Of a stretch of 64,000 nucleotides of DNA, positions 35,360-43,438 are shown piece by piece. The DNA is from Paenibacillus illinoisensis NBRC 15959. Lineage in GTDB: Bacteria; Bacillota; Bacilli; Paenibacillales; Paenibacillaceae. The stretch lies in assembly GCF_004000925.1 (NCBI RefSeq), contig NZ_BIME01000001.1, positions 992,001-1,056,000 on the forward strand, in the 5' to 3' direction. A model generated the notes under the pieces. It saw only the letters and a list, made by a program, of their open reading frames with translations, had not been told where the DNA came from and ran no database searches. Within the stretch, counting starts at the first letter, position 1, and the number at the start of each line of letters is the position of its first letter. The position numbers and the translations under genes were made by a program.

Positions 35360-37744
35360 TTACTGGTCACCCTCCACTGCAATACTGTACGTTTGGCCAG
35401 CTGATGTCGGAAATTTCAGTGTCGAGGCATTGATGCGGATCGCGTCCAACCGAGTGCCATTCGAAGTTACGATGAGCGGGACATCACTACGAAGTACACA
35501 ATCCGTACCCAGCATGGAGGTGATCTGCGCTTCGGCGAGCTGTCCCCTATCCCACCTGATGCTAACTTCAAAACCGCCTCGGGCACGCAGCCCGGATACG
35601 CAGCCCTTCTGCCACGAATCCGGTAGGGCCGGAAGCAATTCAAGATACGAAAGGTGAGACTGCACCAGCATCTCGGCAATGCCGGCGGATGCAGCGAAAT
35701 TGCCGTCAATCTGAAATGGCGGATGCGCGCCAAGCAGATTGGCGTACACTCCGCCGTGGTTGTACTGCTCCGTGTCCCCGTCCTGAACCAGGCGGAGCAT
35801 GTTGGAGAGCAGTCGCAAGGAACGGTTACCATCCCGGAACCGACTCCAGAGTGCAACACGCCAGCCCAGGCTCCAGCCTGTACTTTCGTCTCCGCGACGC
35901 TCCAGTGAAGTTCTTGCCGCGGCAAACCATTCCGGCGTTTCCTCCTCGGACAACTGCCGTCCAGGATATACGCCTACAAGGTGCGAAGTATGCCGGTGGT
36001 AGGTATCCTCATCTTCGAAATCCTCCGACCATTCCTGAAGTTGACCATACTTACCGACTTGCAGCGGCTGCAGGCGTTCTCGTGCACGCTCCAGCTCCTT
36101 CCTGAATTCCATGTCTGTTCCAAGTCGTTCCGCAGCTTCCATGCAATTCGTGAACAACTCCCAGATCAGGGAAATATCCATCGTTGAACCCGAGCTGACT
36201 GCTGCTACACCTTCCGCTGTGCGAAATTTATGCTCTGGAGAAGTGGATGGGGCTGTAGTCCAATTTCCATTTCCATCGTCAATGAGCCAATCAAGTGCAA
36301 AGAGTGCCGCCTCCTTCATGATCGGATAGGCAGTTGTTCTCAAATACGCTTCGTCTCTGTTAAAGGCGTAATGCTCCCATAAGTGCTGAGTCAGCCATAC
36401 GCCACCCATTGGCCAATATGCCCAGCTTGGATCTCCACCTCCGTAATTTCCAACCGGGGCTGTATGCGCCCATAGATCCGAGTTATGATGAGCCGTCCAG
36501 CCACGGGTACCATAGTTAACCTTTGCAGTCTCAGTACCTTTCTCTGCCAGATTACCGATCAGATCCAGCAGAGGCATATGGCACTCCGCCAAATTACAGA
36601 CCTCAGCCGGCCAATAGTTCATCTCCGTGTTAATGTTCAAGGTATAATTGCTGCTCCATGGCGGGCGGGTGAGTGCATTCCATATTCCCTGAAGATTGGC
36701 GGCCTGTGTACCAGGGCGAGAACTTGAGATCAGCAAGTAGCGTCCATATTGAAAGAGCAGCTCCACAAGTCCCGGATCTTTTGCCGCATAGGTCGTAATC
36801 CGCTGGCTTGTAGACATCCCTTCCGGGGCGAGCGGCGTACCGAGGTGCAGTTTCACTCTGTCAAACAGGGAGCGATAATCCGAGATATGGGCGTCACGCA
36901 GACTTATATATGGCTGGGCTGTCGCCATGTTCAGTCGTGAATTATTCATCCCTGTGACCTCTCTTCCCTCCCCTTCAGGCATGTTGTCATAGCCATTAAA
37001 ACTTGTAGCTGCACTGAAATAGAAGGTGGCAGCGGTTGCCCCCAACAGATGAATTCCTTGACTATCCACAATCACCTGTCCATCCTCTGCTATCACGGCC
37101 AGCTGTCCTTCGAAAACCATGCCCTTCCCGGCTTCCGGTTCACCGTATCTAATGGGATGATCGCTTGCAACATAGCTGGGATCCACATGTTCCGGAGCGG
37201 TACCCGATAATACGAAGCGATCTTCCTTTACTTGAAGTGTGTGCCGAAGCGGGCTGTCCAGAGCGGCATGCACATGGAGTTTCCCCTGTACACTTGCGGT
37301 CAGACGCAGCACAATCACCTGATGGGGATTCGAAGCAAACATCTCACGCTTGTAGGTGACGTTCCCAACCTGGTATTCAACGCTGTGCAGTGCCCGTTCT
37401 ATATCCAGCGTCCGTTTGTAGGAATGATGAATCCCCCCATGCTCAAAACGAAGATGCAAATCTCCGAAGGGCAAGTAGGATTGCGTATAGGGTCCCTGCA
37501 TCTCTCTCGTCAGCGTATCTGCCTCTTGGTAGCGTCTCTCCTGTATCAGCTTGCGAACCTTCGGCAAAACCTCCTTCGCACCCGGATTATTACCGTCCGT
37601 AGGATAGCCCGACCATAAAGTGTCCTCGTTCAGACTGATTTTCTCCTGCTCTACTCCTCCAAAAATCATGCCACCGAGACGACCATTACCTATGGGAAGC
37701 CCCTCGGTCCATACACTGGCGGGTTTGTCATATTGAAGTTTCAT
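35360..37744 (-). CDS. GH95 alpha-L-fucosidase, canonical paralogue
   Basis: A 794-residue cytoplasmic enzyme with all GH95 landmarks: VWTEGLPIGNGRLGGMIFGG, LNEDTLWSGYP, Asn370-Ile-Asn372 in LNINTEMNYWPAEVCNL, acid Glu504 in TSPEHKF, TGWSLGWRVALWSRFRDG, and Asp680 in FQIDGNF. Family members remove alpha-1,2-linked L-fucose by inversion; some act on alpha-L-galactose. It follows the GH110 gene by 12 bp with a GAGGGAGAG ribosome site, so these two are translated from one message and probably attack the same imported glycan. Confidence 0.92.
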   Translation of the reverse strand: MKLQYDKPASVWTEGLPIGNGRLGGMIFGGVEQEKISLNEDTLWSGYPTDGNNPGAKEVLPKVRKLIQERRYQEADTLTREMQGPYTQSYLPFGDLHLRFEHGGIHHSYKRTLDIERALHSVEYQVGNVTYKREMFASNPHQVIVLRLTASVQGKLHVHAALDSPLRHTLQVKEDRFVLSGTAPEHVDPSYVASDHPIRYGEPEAGKGMVFEGQLAVIAEDGQVIVDSQGIHLLGATAATFYFSAATSFNGYDNMPEGEGREVTGMNNSRLNMATAQPYISLRDAHISDYRSLFDRVKLHLGTPLAPEGMSTSQRITTYAAKDPGLVELLFQYGRYLLISSSRPGTQAANLQGIWNALTRPPWSSNYTLNINTEMNYWPAEVCNLAECHMPLLDLIGNLAEKGTETAKVNYGTRGWTAHHNSDLWAHTAPVGNYGGGDPSWAYWPMGGVWLTQHLWEHYAFNRDEAYLRTTAYPIMKEAALFALDWLIDDGNGNWTTAPSTSPEHKFRTAEGVAAVSSGSTMDISLIWELFTNCMEAAERLGTDMEFRKELERARERLQPLQVGKYGQLQEWSEDFEDEDTYHRHTSHLVGVYPGRQLSEEETPEWFAAARTSLERRGDESTGWSLGWRVALWSRFRDGNRSLRLLSNMLRLVQDGDTEQYNHGGVYANLLGAHPPFQIDGNFAASAGIAEMLVQSHLSYLELLPALPDSWQKGCVSGLRARGGFEVSIRWDRGQLAEAQITSMLGTDCVLRSDVPLIVTSNGTRLDAIRINASTLKFPTSAGQTYSIAVEGDQ

Positions 37745-37756
37745 AGGTTCTCTCCC

Positions 37757-39508
37757 TCATTCCGTTTTGGTATTGCTAATGACTGTATTGCCTTGAATAT
37801 CAGCTTCAGTGCAAGCGGTGACATGGACGAAGTCTTCAATGCAGGACCGCAGATCCACTCCGCCAGCACGAACGATTTTATTCGATGTGAAGACTAGTCC
37901 TGAGGTACTCTTGGCACACAAGAGCATAACGTTGCTGCACGTCTCGAATTGATTGTTCTGAATAATCACCTGCTTGTGAACGGGTAAACCCTCATCCATT
38001 TCTTCATTTTCCGGTGCAATGGAGATAACCGGGTATTCCTCGCTCCCACATTCAATGAAATGATTGCCTGTAATGGTCACATCTTCTACCCTCCCCGACT
38101 CATACCATGACTTGGCATCCGCCGCTACTAAAATAGCACTCATATGCATCCGTTCGAACACATTGTTAGCAATCCATACTTTACGCCGGGTGGTTACCAG
38201 AATGCCCCGAGTCGGGACCCTGGCAAAGTAGTTATTCACAATCTCTACCTCAGGTGTCCAGGTGATGTTCTCAATCACATCCTGGCTGCCTATATCTTCC
38301 GGAAGACCATGGGCCAGGGTCAAAATGAACTCGCGCGCACTTAGACGTTGAACCCCTACCACTTGGTTCGCTGCATAGGTGGTAAGAGAGCCAGCACGAA
38401 CAAACTCAACCTCGTCCTCGGGGTAAAACGCAGGAAGACCATACGTCTGGGGATGCATGAAACGGACTTTTACGGAATTCTTCCCCATTCGCTCGATGAT
38501 ACGAAGATAGGTCCCATGCACATTAATGGAATCGTCGTGTGAACCTATCAAACGGCTGTCCTTCACAACGACCTTGCCTCCGCAGCTGGACAGGTGAAGA
38601 AAATCGGCGAAGCCGGCAACCGTTCTTCGAGTTTCAGGACGAGGAGTCATAATCATTCGGCGAAAAGTAAGATTACGACTGAATTGGCCCACAACACCAA
38701 GTCCATGCATGAAATGCAGACCAACATTTGCAAAGGTGACGTCTGAGCATTCGGTGATAAATACACCCACCTGGTCACGAAGCCCATCCCGGTTTTGCAG
38801 GACATGACCAAGGCCAACATCAGGGGAGAATTCAAAATGAAAACGAAGCAGCCTCGGCTCGATCTCCTCAACATTTTTCGCCTGCTCCAGCCAGTTGTCC
38901 ATTCTCCATGTTGTATTGCGCAAGGGATCATAGGTCTGCATTGGCCCGTTCTTAAAGCTCCAACCCTCTCCGACCCAGGCCAGTTGTCCGTTAAGGATCT
39001 CATACCGGGAATCCGGATGAACCCTGGCATCAAAATAGCTGCTTCCCCTGTCTACAATCGTCATCTCGGTCACCGTTGGCTGGGCATAGTCAATACGCAG
39101 ATTGCATATCTCCACACTGGTGCAACCATCCAGCACCAGCATCGTCTGCTTCCCGTGGAAAATAAACAATGAGTCGTTGCCTTCCAGTTTCAGTCCATTC
39201 AGACCTTTCAACCGCAAGCCAATCGTCTTGGTGATATCCGGGTTCTCTTCCTCACTGGCCGTATTTGAGATGTAATAAGTAGCCTGAATGGCCTCATGCG
39301 GATAAAAATGATACCTCCCTTGAGCACAATCCAGCACCACTGGTCCGGAGATTTGAGAAACCGCCTGAATGGCACGAGTCATGGCAGGCTGAGTATCCTG
39401 CTCCGAATCCGGCTGAGCCCCATAATCCGTTAATCGTATGATCACAGGCGCAGCCTCTGCAGCTTGTTTCGACCGATGAATGGTTATCCACCCCTTCTTG
39501 TTGGTCAT
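37757..39508 (-). CDS. GH110-family alpha-1,3-galactosidase
   Basis: A right-handed beta-helix protein of about 583 residues. It matches the GH110 pattern: LTDYGAQPDSEQDT, GRYHFYPHEA followed by YYISN, GLRLKGLNGLKLEG, LFIFHGKQ, and especially GSHDDSINVHGTYLR, whose acidic residues correspond to the family's active-site region. GH110 enzymes remove terminal alpha-1,3-linked galactose, as in blood group B or linear B determinants, by inversion. No signal peptide is seen. The start is uncertain: the frame opens with TTG at 39,553 inside a terminator stem; GTG 39,526 (AAGGAT four bases before) and ATG 39,508 are the realistic choices. It heads the catabolic gene run. Confidence 0.82.
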   Translation of the reverse strand: MTNKKGWITIHRSKQAAEAAPVIIRLTDYGAQPDSEQDTQPAMTRAIQAVSQISGPVVLDCAQGRYHFYPHEAIQATYYISNTASEEENPDITKTIGLRLKGLNGLKLEGNDSLFIFHGKQTMLVLDGCTSVEICNLRIDYAQPTVTEMTIVDRGSSYFDARVHPDSRYEILNGQLAWVGEGWSFKNGPMQTYDPLRNTTWRMDNWLEQAKNVEEIEPRLLRFHFEFSPDVGLGHVLQNRDGLRDQVGVFITECSDVTFANVGLHFMHGLGVVGQFSRNLTFRRMIMTPRPETRRTVAGFADFLHLSSCGGKVVVKDSRLIGSHDDSINVHGTYLRIIERMGKNSVKVRFMHPQTYGLPAFYPEDEVEFVRAGSLTTYAANQVVGVQRLSAREFILTLAHGLPEDIGSQDVIENITWTPEVEIVNNYFARVPTRGILVTTRRKVWIANNVFERMHMSAILVAADAKSWYESGRVEDVTITGNHFIECGSEEYPVISIAPENEEMDEGLPVHKQVIIQNNQFETCSNVMLLCAKSTSGLVFTSNKIVRAGGVDLRSCIEDFVHVTACTEADIQGNTVISNTKTE

Positions 39509-39552
39509 TGAACGAAGACTATTCACATCATCCTTATGCTGTGGATGCAACA

Positions 39553-39590
39553 AACATCAGGTGCCTGGTCCAACTCAGGCACCTGATGTT
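39553..39590 (-). terminator. Strong hairpin after the 43,179-39,605 importer operon
   Basis: A perfect 15-bp stem (arms 39,553-39,567 and 39,576-39,590) with an eight-base loop, 15 bp after the binding-protein stop. The following T-run is weak (TGTTTGTTG), so part of the transcripts may continue into the GH110 gene. Confidence 0.75.
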
Positions 39591-39604
39591 CGAATCTTCA
39601 CCTG

Positions 39605-41251
39605 CTATTTGGATGCCTCATAGGCCTTTTGCAAAATTTCAAGATAGCGGTCCAGCTTCAGGTTTTCCAGACCTTTGACATACGCATCCCAATCCTTGTT
39701 CAGGTCCTTGTTGCCCGTGATGAATTGAAGCTGGTTCTGTTCAATGTAGTTTCGGATATTGGTTTGCAGCAAGCTTGCTTCATCAATTTCGGAAGGATCA
39801 ATCCATACGGACCAGATCGGGAACAGCTCTTCTGGCTCATGTCCTTCGTACAGCAGCGTAGCATCATACAGTCTGCGCTCATAACCGTCGGAAGCATAGA
39901 TATCCGTGCCTTGAACAAAGGTATCCCGATACTCCTTAGGCATATAGAAATGAGCCATTCCGCTCCAGCCCGCATTGCGCGGCGCTTCTCCCTCAGCCAT
40001 TGGAATCTGTTTAACCATCGGCTTGGAATCCTTGCCCAGTGCCACGTCGCCTTCTCCCGGATCGGTCCAATCGATTCCTTTCAGACCACTCGCCCCGTTC
40101 GTTTGACCTTCGGCAGTGAACATATAGTCCACCATTTTGATTAGAGCGATCTGCGCTTCTTCGCTTGCCTTGTTGGTAATGACGAATTTGGCTCCCGGAG
40201 ATACGCCGCCTCCATCATGCGTTGCGTACGATACGCCTCCCGGTCCGGAAATCGGAGGTACAGGGTTATAATGTGCCGAGCGTGTATTGCCAGGATCAAT
40301 GTTTACGAAGATTGCGGGGTGCATTCCTGCCCCGACGCCGAGAATTTCCGCATCTGCATTTTCCCCAATTTTCTTAAAGGCTTCAGCGTTCTGTGTAAAA
40401 GCTCCTGGATCAATGAGACCTGCATCGTACAACGATTTGATATAGGTCAATCCTTCCTTCCACTCCGGCGTAATGGCTGCGGATTGAACCTTTCCTCCGG
40501 TCATTTGCAGATAGTTGCGGTCATCATCGTACACAAAGGCATTCATGAGGAATGGGATGATGCGCACACCAAATTCTTCGATGGAACCGCTAAGAGGTAC
40601 TTCATCGGCTTTGCCATTTCCGTTCGGGTCCTGCGTTTTGAACGCCTGCAGCACATTTTTGAATTCCTCCGTCGTGGTTGGCATCTCCAGATTGAGCTTT
40701 TTGAGCCAATCCGTATTCATCCACATCTTGCTCGGATAAGAGCAGTGGAAACATTCCGTATAAGCAACGAGGCCATAAATATTGCCATCCGGTGCTGTGT
40801 TAAGCGTTTTCAAATTTGAGTTACTTTCCATCGCTGCTTTGATGTTGGGAGCATATTGATCAATCAGATCGTTGAGCGGCAAGAGGACGCCCTGTTTGCC
40901 ATATTTCAAAAGATCCGCTTGGGAGAATTGGTCAATGTAATGAGTAAGCAGGTAGGCATCGGGATAGTCGCCACTTGCCAGTGAGATCTGGCGCTTCTCC
41001 TTGGCTCCGTCCGATGGATTGATCTGCCAGTTGAATTTGATGTTGAACTTGTCTTCCACGAATTTGGTGAATTGGTTGGTCGGGATATCGATCCCCGATT
41101 CCTGTACGGAAAATACACTGATGTTCACCGGACCGTCTCCTGCAGCCGACTCTCCTGATTCAGGGCTTGACGAGTTGTCACTCGAGCATCCGCTCATTAC
41201 CATTGTGAACACCATGAGCAGCATGAGTATGATTGTCAGACTTTTCTTCAA
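39605..41251 (-). CDS. LplA-type sugar-binding lipoprotein
   Basis: A 548-residue lipoprotein starting MKKSLTIILMLLMVFTMVMS with lipobox MSGC (Cys about residue 22). It belongs to the large family-1 binding proteins of oligosaccharide importers. The start codon is TTG, with AGGGAGTG about nine bases upstream. It is the third gene of the importer operon at 43,179 and lies just upstream of the GH110/GH95/GH36 genes, so it probably captures the oligosaccharide those enzymes degrade. Confidence 0.92.
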   Translation of the reverse strand: MKKSLTIILMLLMVFTMVMSGCSSDNSSSPESGESAAGDGPVNISVFSVQESGIDIPTNQFTKFVEDKFNIKFNWQINPSDGAKEKRQISLASGDYPDAYLLTHYIDQFSQADLLKYGKQGVLLPLNDLIDQYAPNIKAAMESNSNLKTLNTAPDGNIYGLVAYTECFHCSYPSKMWMNTDWLKKLNLEMPTTTEEFKNVLQAFKTQDPNGNGKADEVPLSGSIEEFGVRIIPFLMNAFVYDDDRNYLQMTGGKVQSAAITPEWKEGLTYIKSLYDAGLIDPGAFTQNAEAFKKIGENADAEILGVGAGMHPAIFVNIDPGNTRSAHYNPVPPISGPGGVSYATHDGGGVSPGAKFVITNKASEEAQIALIKMVDYMFTAEGQTNGASGLKGIDWTDPGEGDVALGKDSKPMVKQIPMAEGEAPRNAGWSGMAHFYMPKEYRDTFVQGTDIYASDGYERRLYDATLLYEGHEPEELFPIWSVWIDPSEIDEASLLQTNIRNYIEQNQLQFITGNKDLNKDWDAYVKGLENLKLDRYLEILQKAYEASK

Positions 41252-41314
41252 AATGGATCACTCCCTATAGTAATTTACCGGTGAAGAAAATGATTCCCTA
41301 ACTCAAGCTGTGAA

Positions 41315-42214
41315 TTAGCCCTTAATGGAACCAACCAGCATTCCCTGTACAAAATGACGCTGTACAAACGGATAGATCACCAGCACAGGCAATGTAGCCA
41401 CCACAATCAAGGAATATTTTAACAGCTCGGCAAGCTGCTGTCTCTCCACCATTTTCGCCGCATCCATCGCCCCTGCACTGTTGTTCTGAATAATAATGCT
41501 GCGCAGAATGAGCTGTAACGGGAACAGATCAGCCGATTTAAGATAAATAAGAGCATCAAAATAAGCATTCCACTGCCCAACCGCATACATGAGTACCAGC
41601 ACAGCGATAATGGGCTTGGATAGAGGGAGAACGATACTCCAGATGAAGCGCATGTCACTGCAGCCGTCCATCTCGCTGGCTTCCAGCAATTCCTCGGGAA
41701 TGGACGATTTAAAGAAGGAACGGGCAATGATGACTTGCCATACCCAAATGGCATTAGGAATCAGCAGCGCCCAGCGTGTGTCGATCAGATGAAGCTGCTT
41801 CACAACCATATATGTCGGAATTAACCCGCCGCTGAAAATCATCGTAAAGGTGATAATCATCATTAAGGCATTGCGGCCAAAAAAGCTTCTGCGGGATAGC
41901 GGATAGGCAATCATGATGGTCAGGACCACACTGATAAACGTACCTACCACCGTATAAAAGATGGAATTACCGTACCCTTTTAAGATTTCAGGTGTGTTGA
42001 ATAGTGCCTTGTAACCACGGAATGAAATATCTACAGGCCAGAGCCATACACGGCCAGAAGTGACTGCTGCCGGGCTGCTTAACGAGCTGCTGATAATAAA
42101 AATCAGAGGATAGATCACCGCCAGTACAACGAGACTGAGCACAATATAGATCGTAATCAGGAACGCTCTGTCGGCGGCAGATTCCCTAATCCTTTTTGGT
42201 ACCGTTGCTGCCAC
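41315..42214 (-). CDS. CUT1 ABC permease, LplC/YtcP type
   Basis: A 299-residue membrane permease with EAA loop LEASEMDGCSDMRFIWSIVLP and C-terminal RHFVQGMLVGSIKG. It starts with GTG at 42,214, eight bases after AAGGAGG. It forms the importer channel with the protein encoded 17 bp upstream. Confidence 0.92.
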   Translation of the reverse strand: MAATVPKRIRESAADRAFLITIYIVLSLVVLAVIYPLIFIISSSLSSPAAVTSGRVWLWPVDISFRGYKALFNTPEILKGYGNSIFYTVVGTFISVVLTIMIAYPLSRRSFFGRNALMMIITFTMIFSGGLIPTYMVVKQLHLIDTRWALLIPNAIWVWQVIIARSFFKSSIPEELLEASEMDGCSDMRFIWSIVLPLSKPIIAVLVLMYAVGQWNAYFDALIYLKSADLFPLQLILRSIIIQNNSAGAMDAAKMVERQQLAELLKYSLIVVATLPVLVIYPFVQRHFVQGMLVGSIKG

Positions 42215-42231
42215 TCGAGGACCCTCCTTTC

Positions 42232-43179
42232 CTACCAGATACTATTGTTGGTCACTCGTTTCGCCAAACCGTTCACGGTAACCAGCAAAACGAGATTAAT
42301 CAGCGAGTTGAAAAGTCCGACCGCGGTCGCAAAGCTATAGTTGGCATTCAACAGGCCGATGCTGTAAACATAGGTTGCAATAATTTCAGAGCTGGCTAGG
42401 TTAAGCGGATTCTGCAGCAGGTAGACCTTTTCGAAGCCAATGGCCATGACATTCCCTACATTGAGAATCAAAATAATTACGATGGTCGGAACAAGGCCTG
42501 GGAGGTCGACGTGTCTGATCTTTTGAAACCGTGAAGCTCCATCAACTTTGGCCGCTTCATACAGCGTCGGATCAATTCCGGCAAGAGCTGCCAAATAGAT
42601 CACTGCACTGTATCCTGCGGTTTGCCATATATCCGACCAGACATAGATGGATCGGAACATCCCGGGTTCGCCGAGGAAATTGACCGATTCAAGCCCGAAA
42701 AAATTCAGGGCAATGTTGGCAAAGCCAAGCCGCGGTGCCAGAAACAGCATGATAATGGATACCATTACGACTGTTGAAATGAAATAGGGCGCAAACGATA
42801 CGAGCTGTACGAACTTTTTAAACTTCGTGCTCCGCACCTCATTAATCATAAGGGCTAAGATAATTGGAATCGGGAATCCCGCCAGCAGCAAATATCCGCT
42901 CAATATAATCGTGTTCTTCACCAGTGTCCAAAATAACGGATTTTCGAAGAACAGACGGAAGTTTTGCAGCCCCACCCAGGGACTTCCCCAAATACCCTTA
43001 ATGACGTTATAGTCCTTAAAGGCAAGGACTGCATTAATCATTGGGTAATACTTGAAAATAAGAAAAAACAGCAAGGGTGGAATAACCAGTAAATGCAATT
43101 GCCAGTGCTTCCTCATTTTCCTGCGGGCATTGCTCCATAAGCTCGTTTCTTTTCTCTGTGGCAATGAACTGTGATTCAC
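42232..43179 (-). CDS. CUT1 ABC permease, LplB/YteP type
   Basis: A 315-residue membrane permease with EAA loop YEAAKVDGASRFQKIRHVDLP. The start is GTG at 43,179 behind GGAGAAGGAAG. It is the first gene of the operon, preceded by a TGATAGCGCT operator and by a 128-bp promoter block that is repeated before the GH27-SLH gene. The membrane regulator gene at 43,439 is next upstream on the same strand and ends with its own terminator. Confidence 0.92.
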   Translation of the reverse strand: MNHSSLPQRKETSLWSNARRKMRKHWQLHLLVIPPLLFFLIFKYYPMINAVLAFKDYNVIKGIWGSPWVGLQNFRLFFENPLFWTLVKNTIILSGYLLLAGFPIPIILALMINEVRSTKFKKFVQLVSFAPYFISTVVMVSIIMLFLAPRLGFANIALNFFGLESVNFLGEPGMFRSIYVWSDIWQTAGYSAVIYLAALAGIDPTLYEAAKVDGASRFQKIRHVDLPGLVPTIVIILILNVGNVMAIGFEKVYLLQNPLNLASSEIIATYVYSIGLLNANYSFATAVGLFNSLINLVLLVTVNGLAKRVTNNSIW

Positions 43180-43235
43180 AACGACTTCCTTCTCCAGAAC
43201 AACCCCCCCTGACTTCAGTCTGTGATGTTCAATGA

Positions 43236-43363
43236 TGATAGCGCTTACTACATGTTGATCATAGTGGATTGAGATGGCTTATTAACAGGTACAATTGAGA
43301 TGTAAAGCGTACAGTTATCCCTTTTTCGAGGGCACAAACCAGCAACAGAACGGCCATTTCTCC
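43236..43363 (-). promoter_or_regulatory. Conserved promoter block, copy 1, including a cre-like operator
   Basis: From TGATAGCGCTTACT (43,236-43,249) to CATTTCTCC (43,363) this stretch aligns with 49,865-49,991 almost without length change. Shared elements, on the + strand, are TAGTGGAT (43,262), AGGTACAATT (43,287), GCGTACA (43,307) and an AGAAC..CATTTCTCC end. It is probably the activator and operator region of the importer operon. Confidence 0.65.
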
Positions 43364-43390
43364 ATATAAACCGCTAGATTGCACCAAAAA

Positions 43391-43421
43391 GACCGCATCG
43401 TCCTCTTGGGACAACACGGTC
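43391..43421 (-). terminator. Terminator of the membrane AraC regulator gene
   Basis: GACCG/CGGTC closing pairs and an inner GTCC/GGAC form a bulged hairpin, followed on the minus strand by TTTTTGG. It lies 18 bp after the regulator's stop. Confidence 0.7.
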
Positions 43422-43438
43422 ATAAGACCTGAATGATT

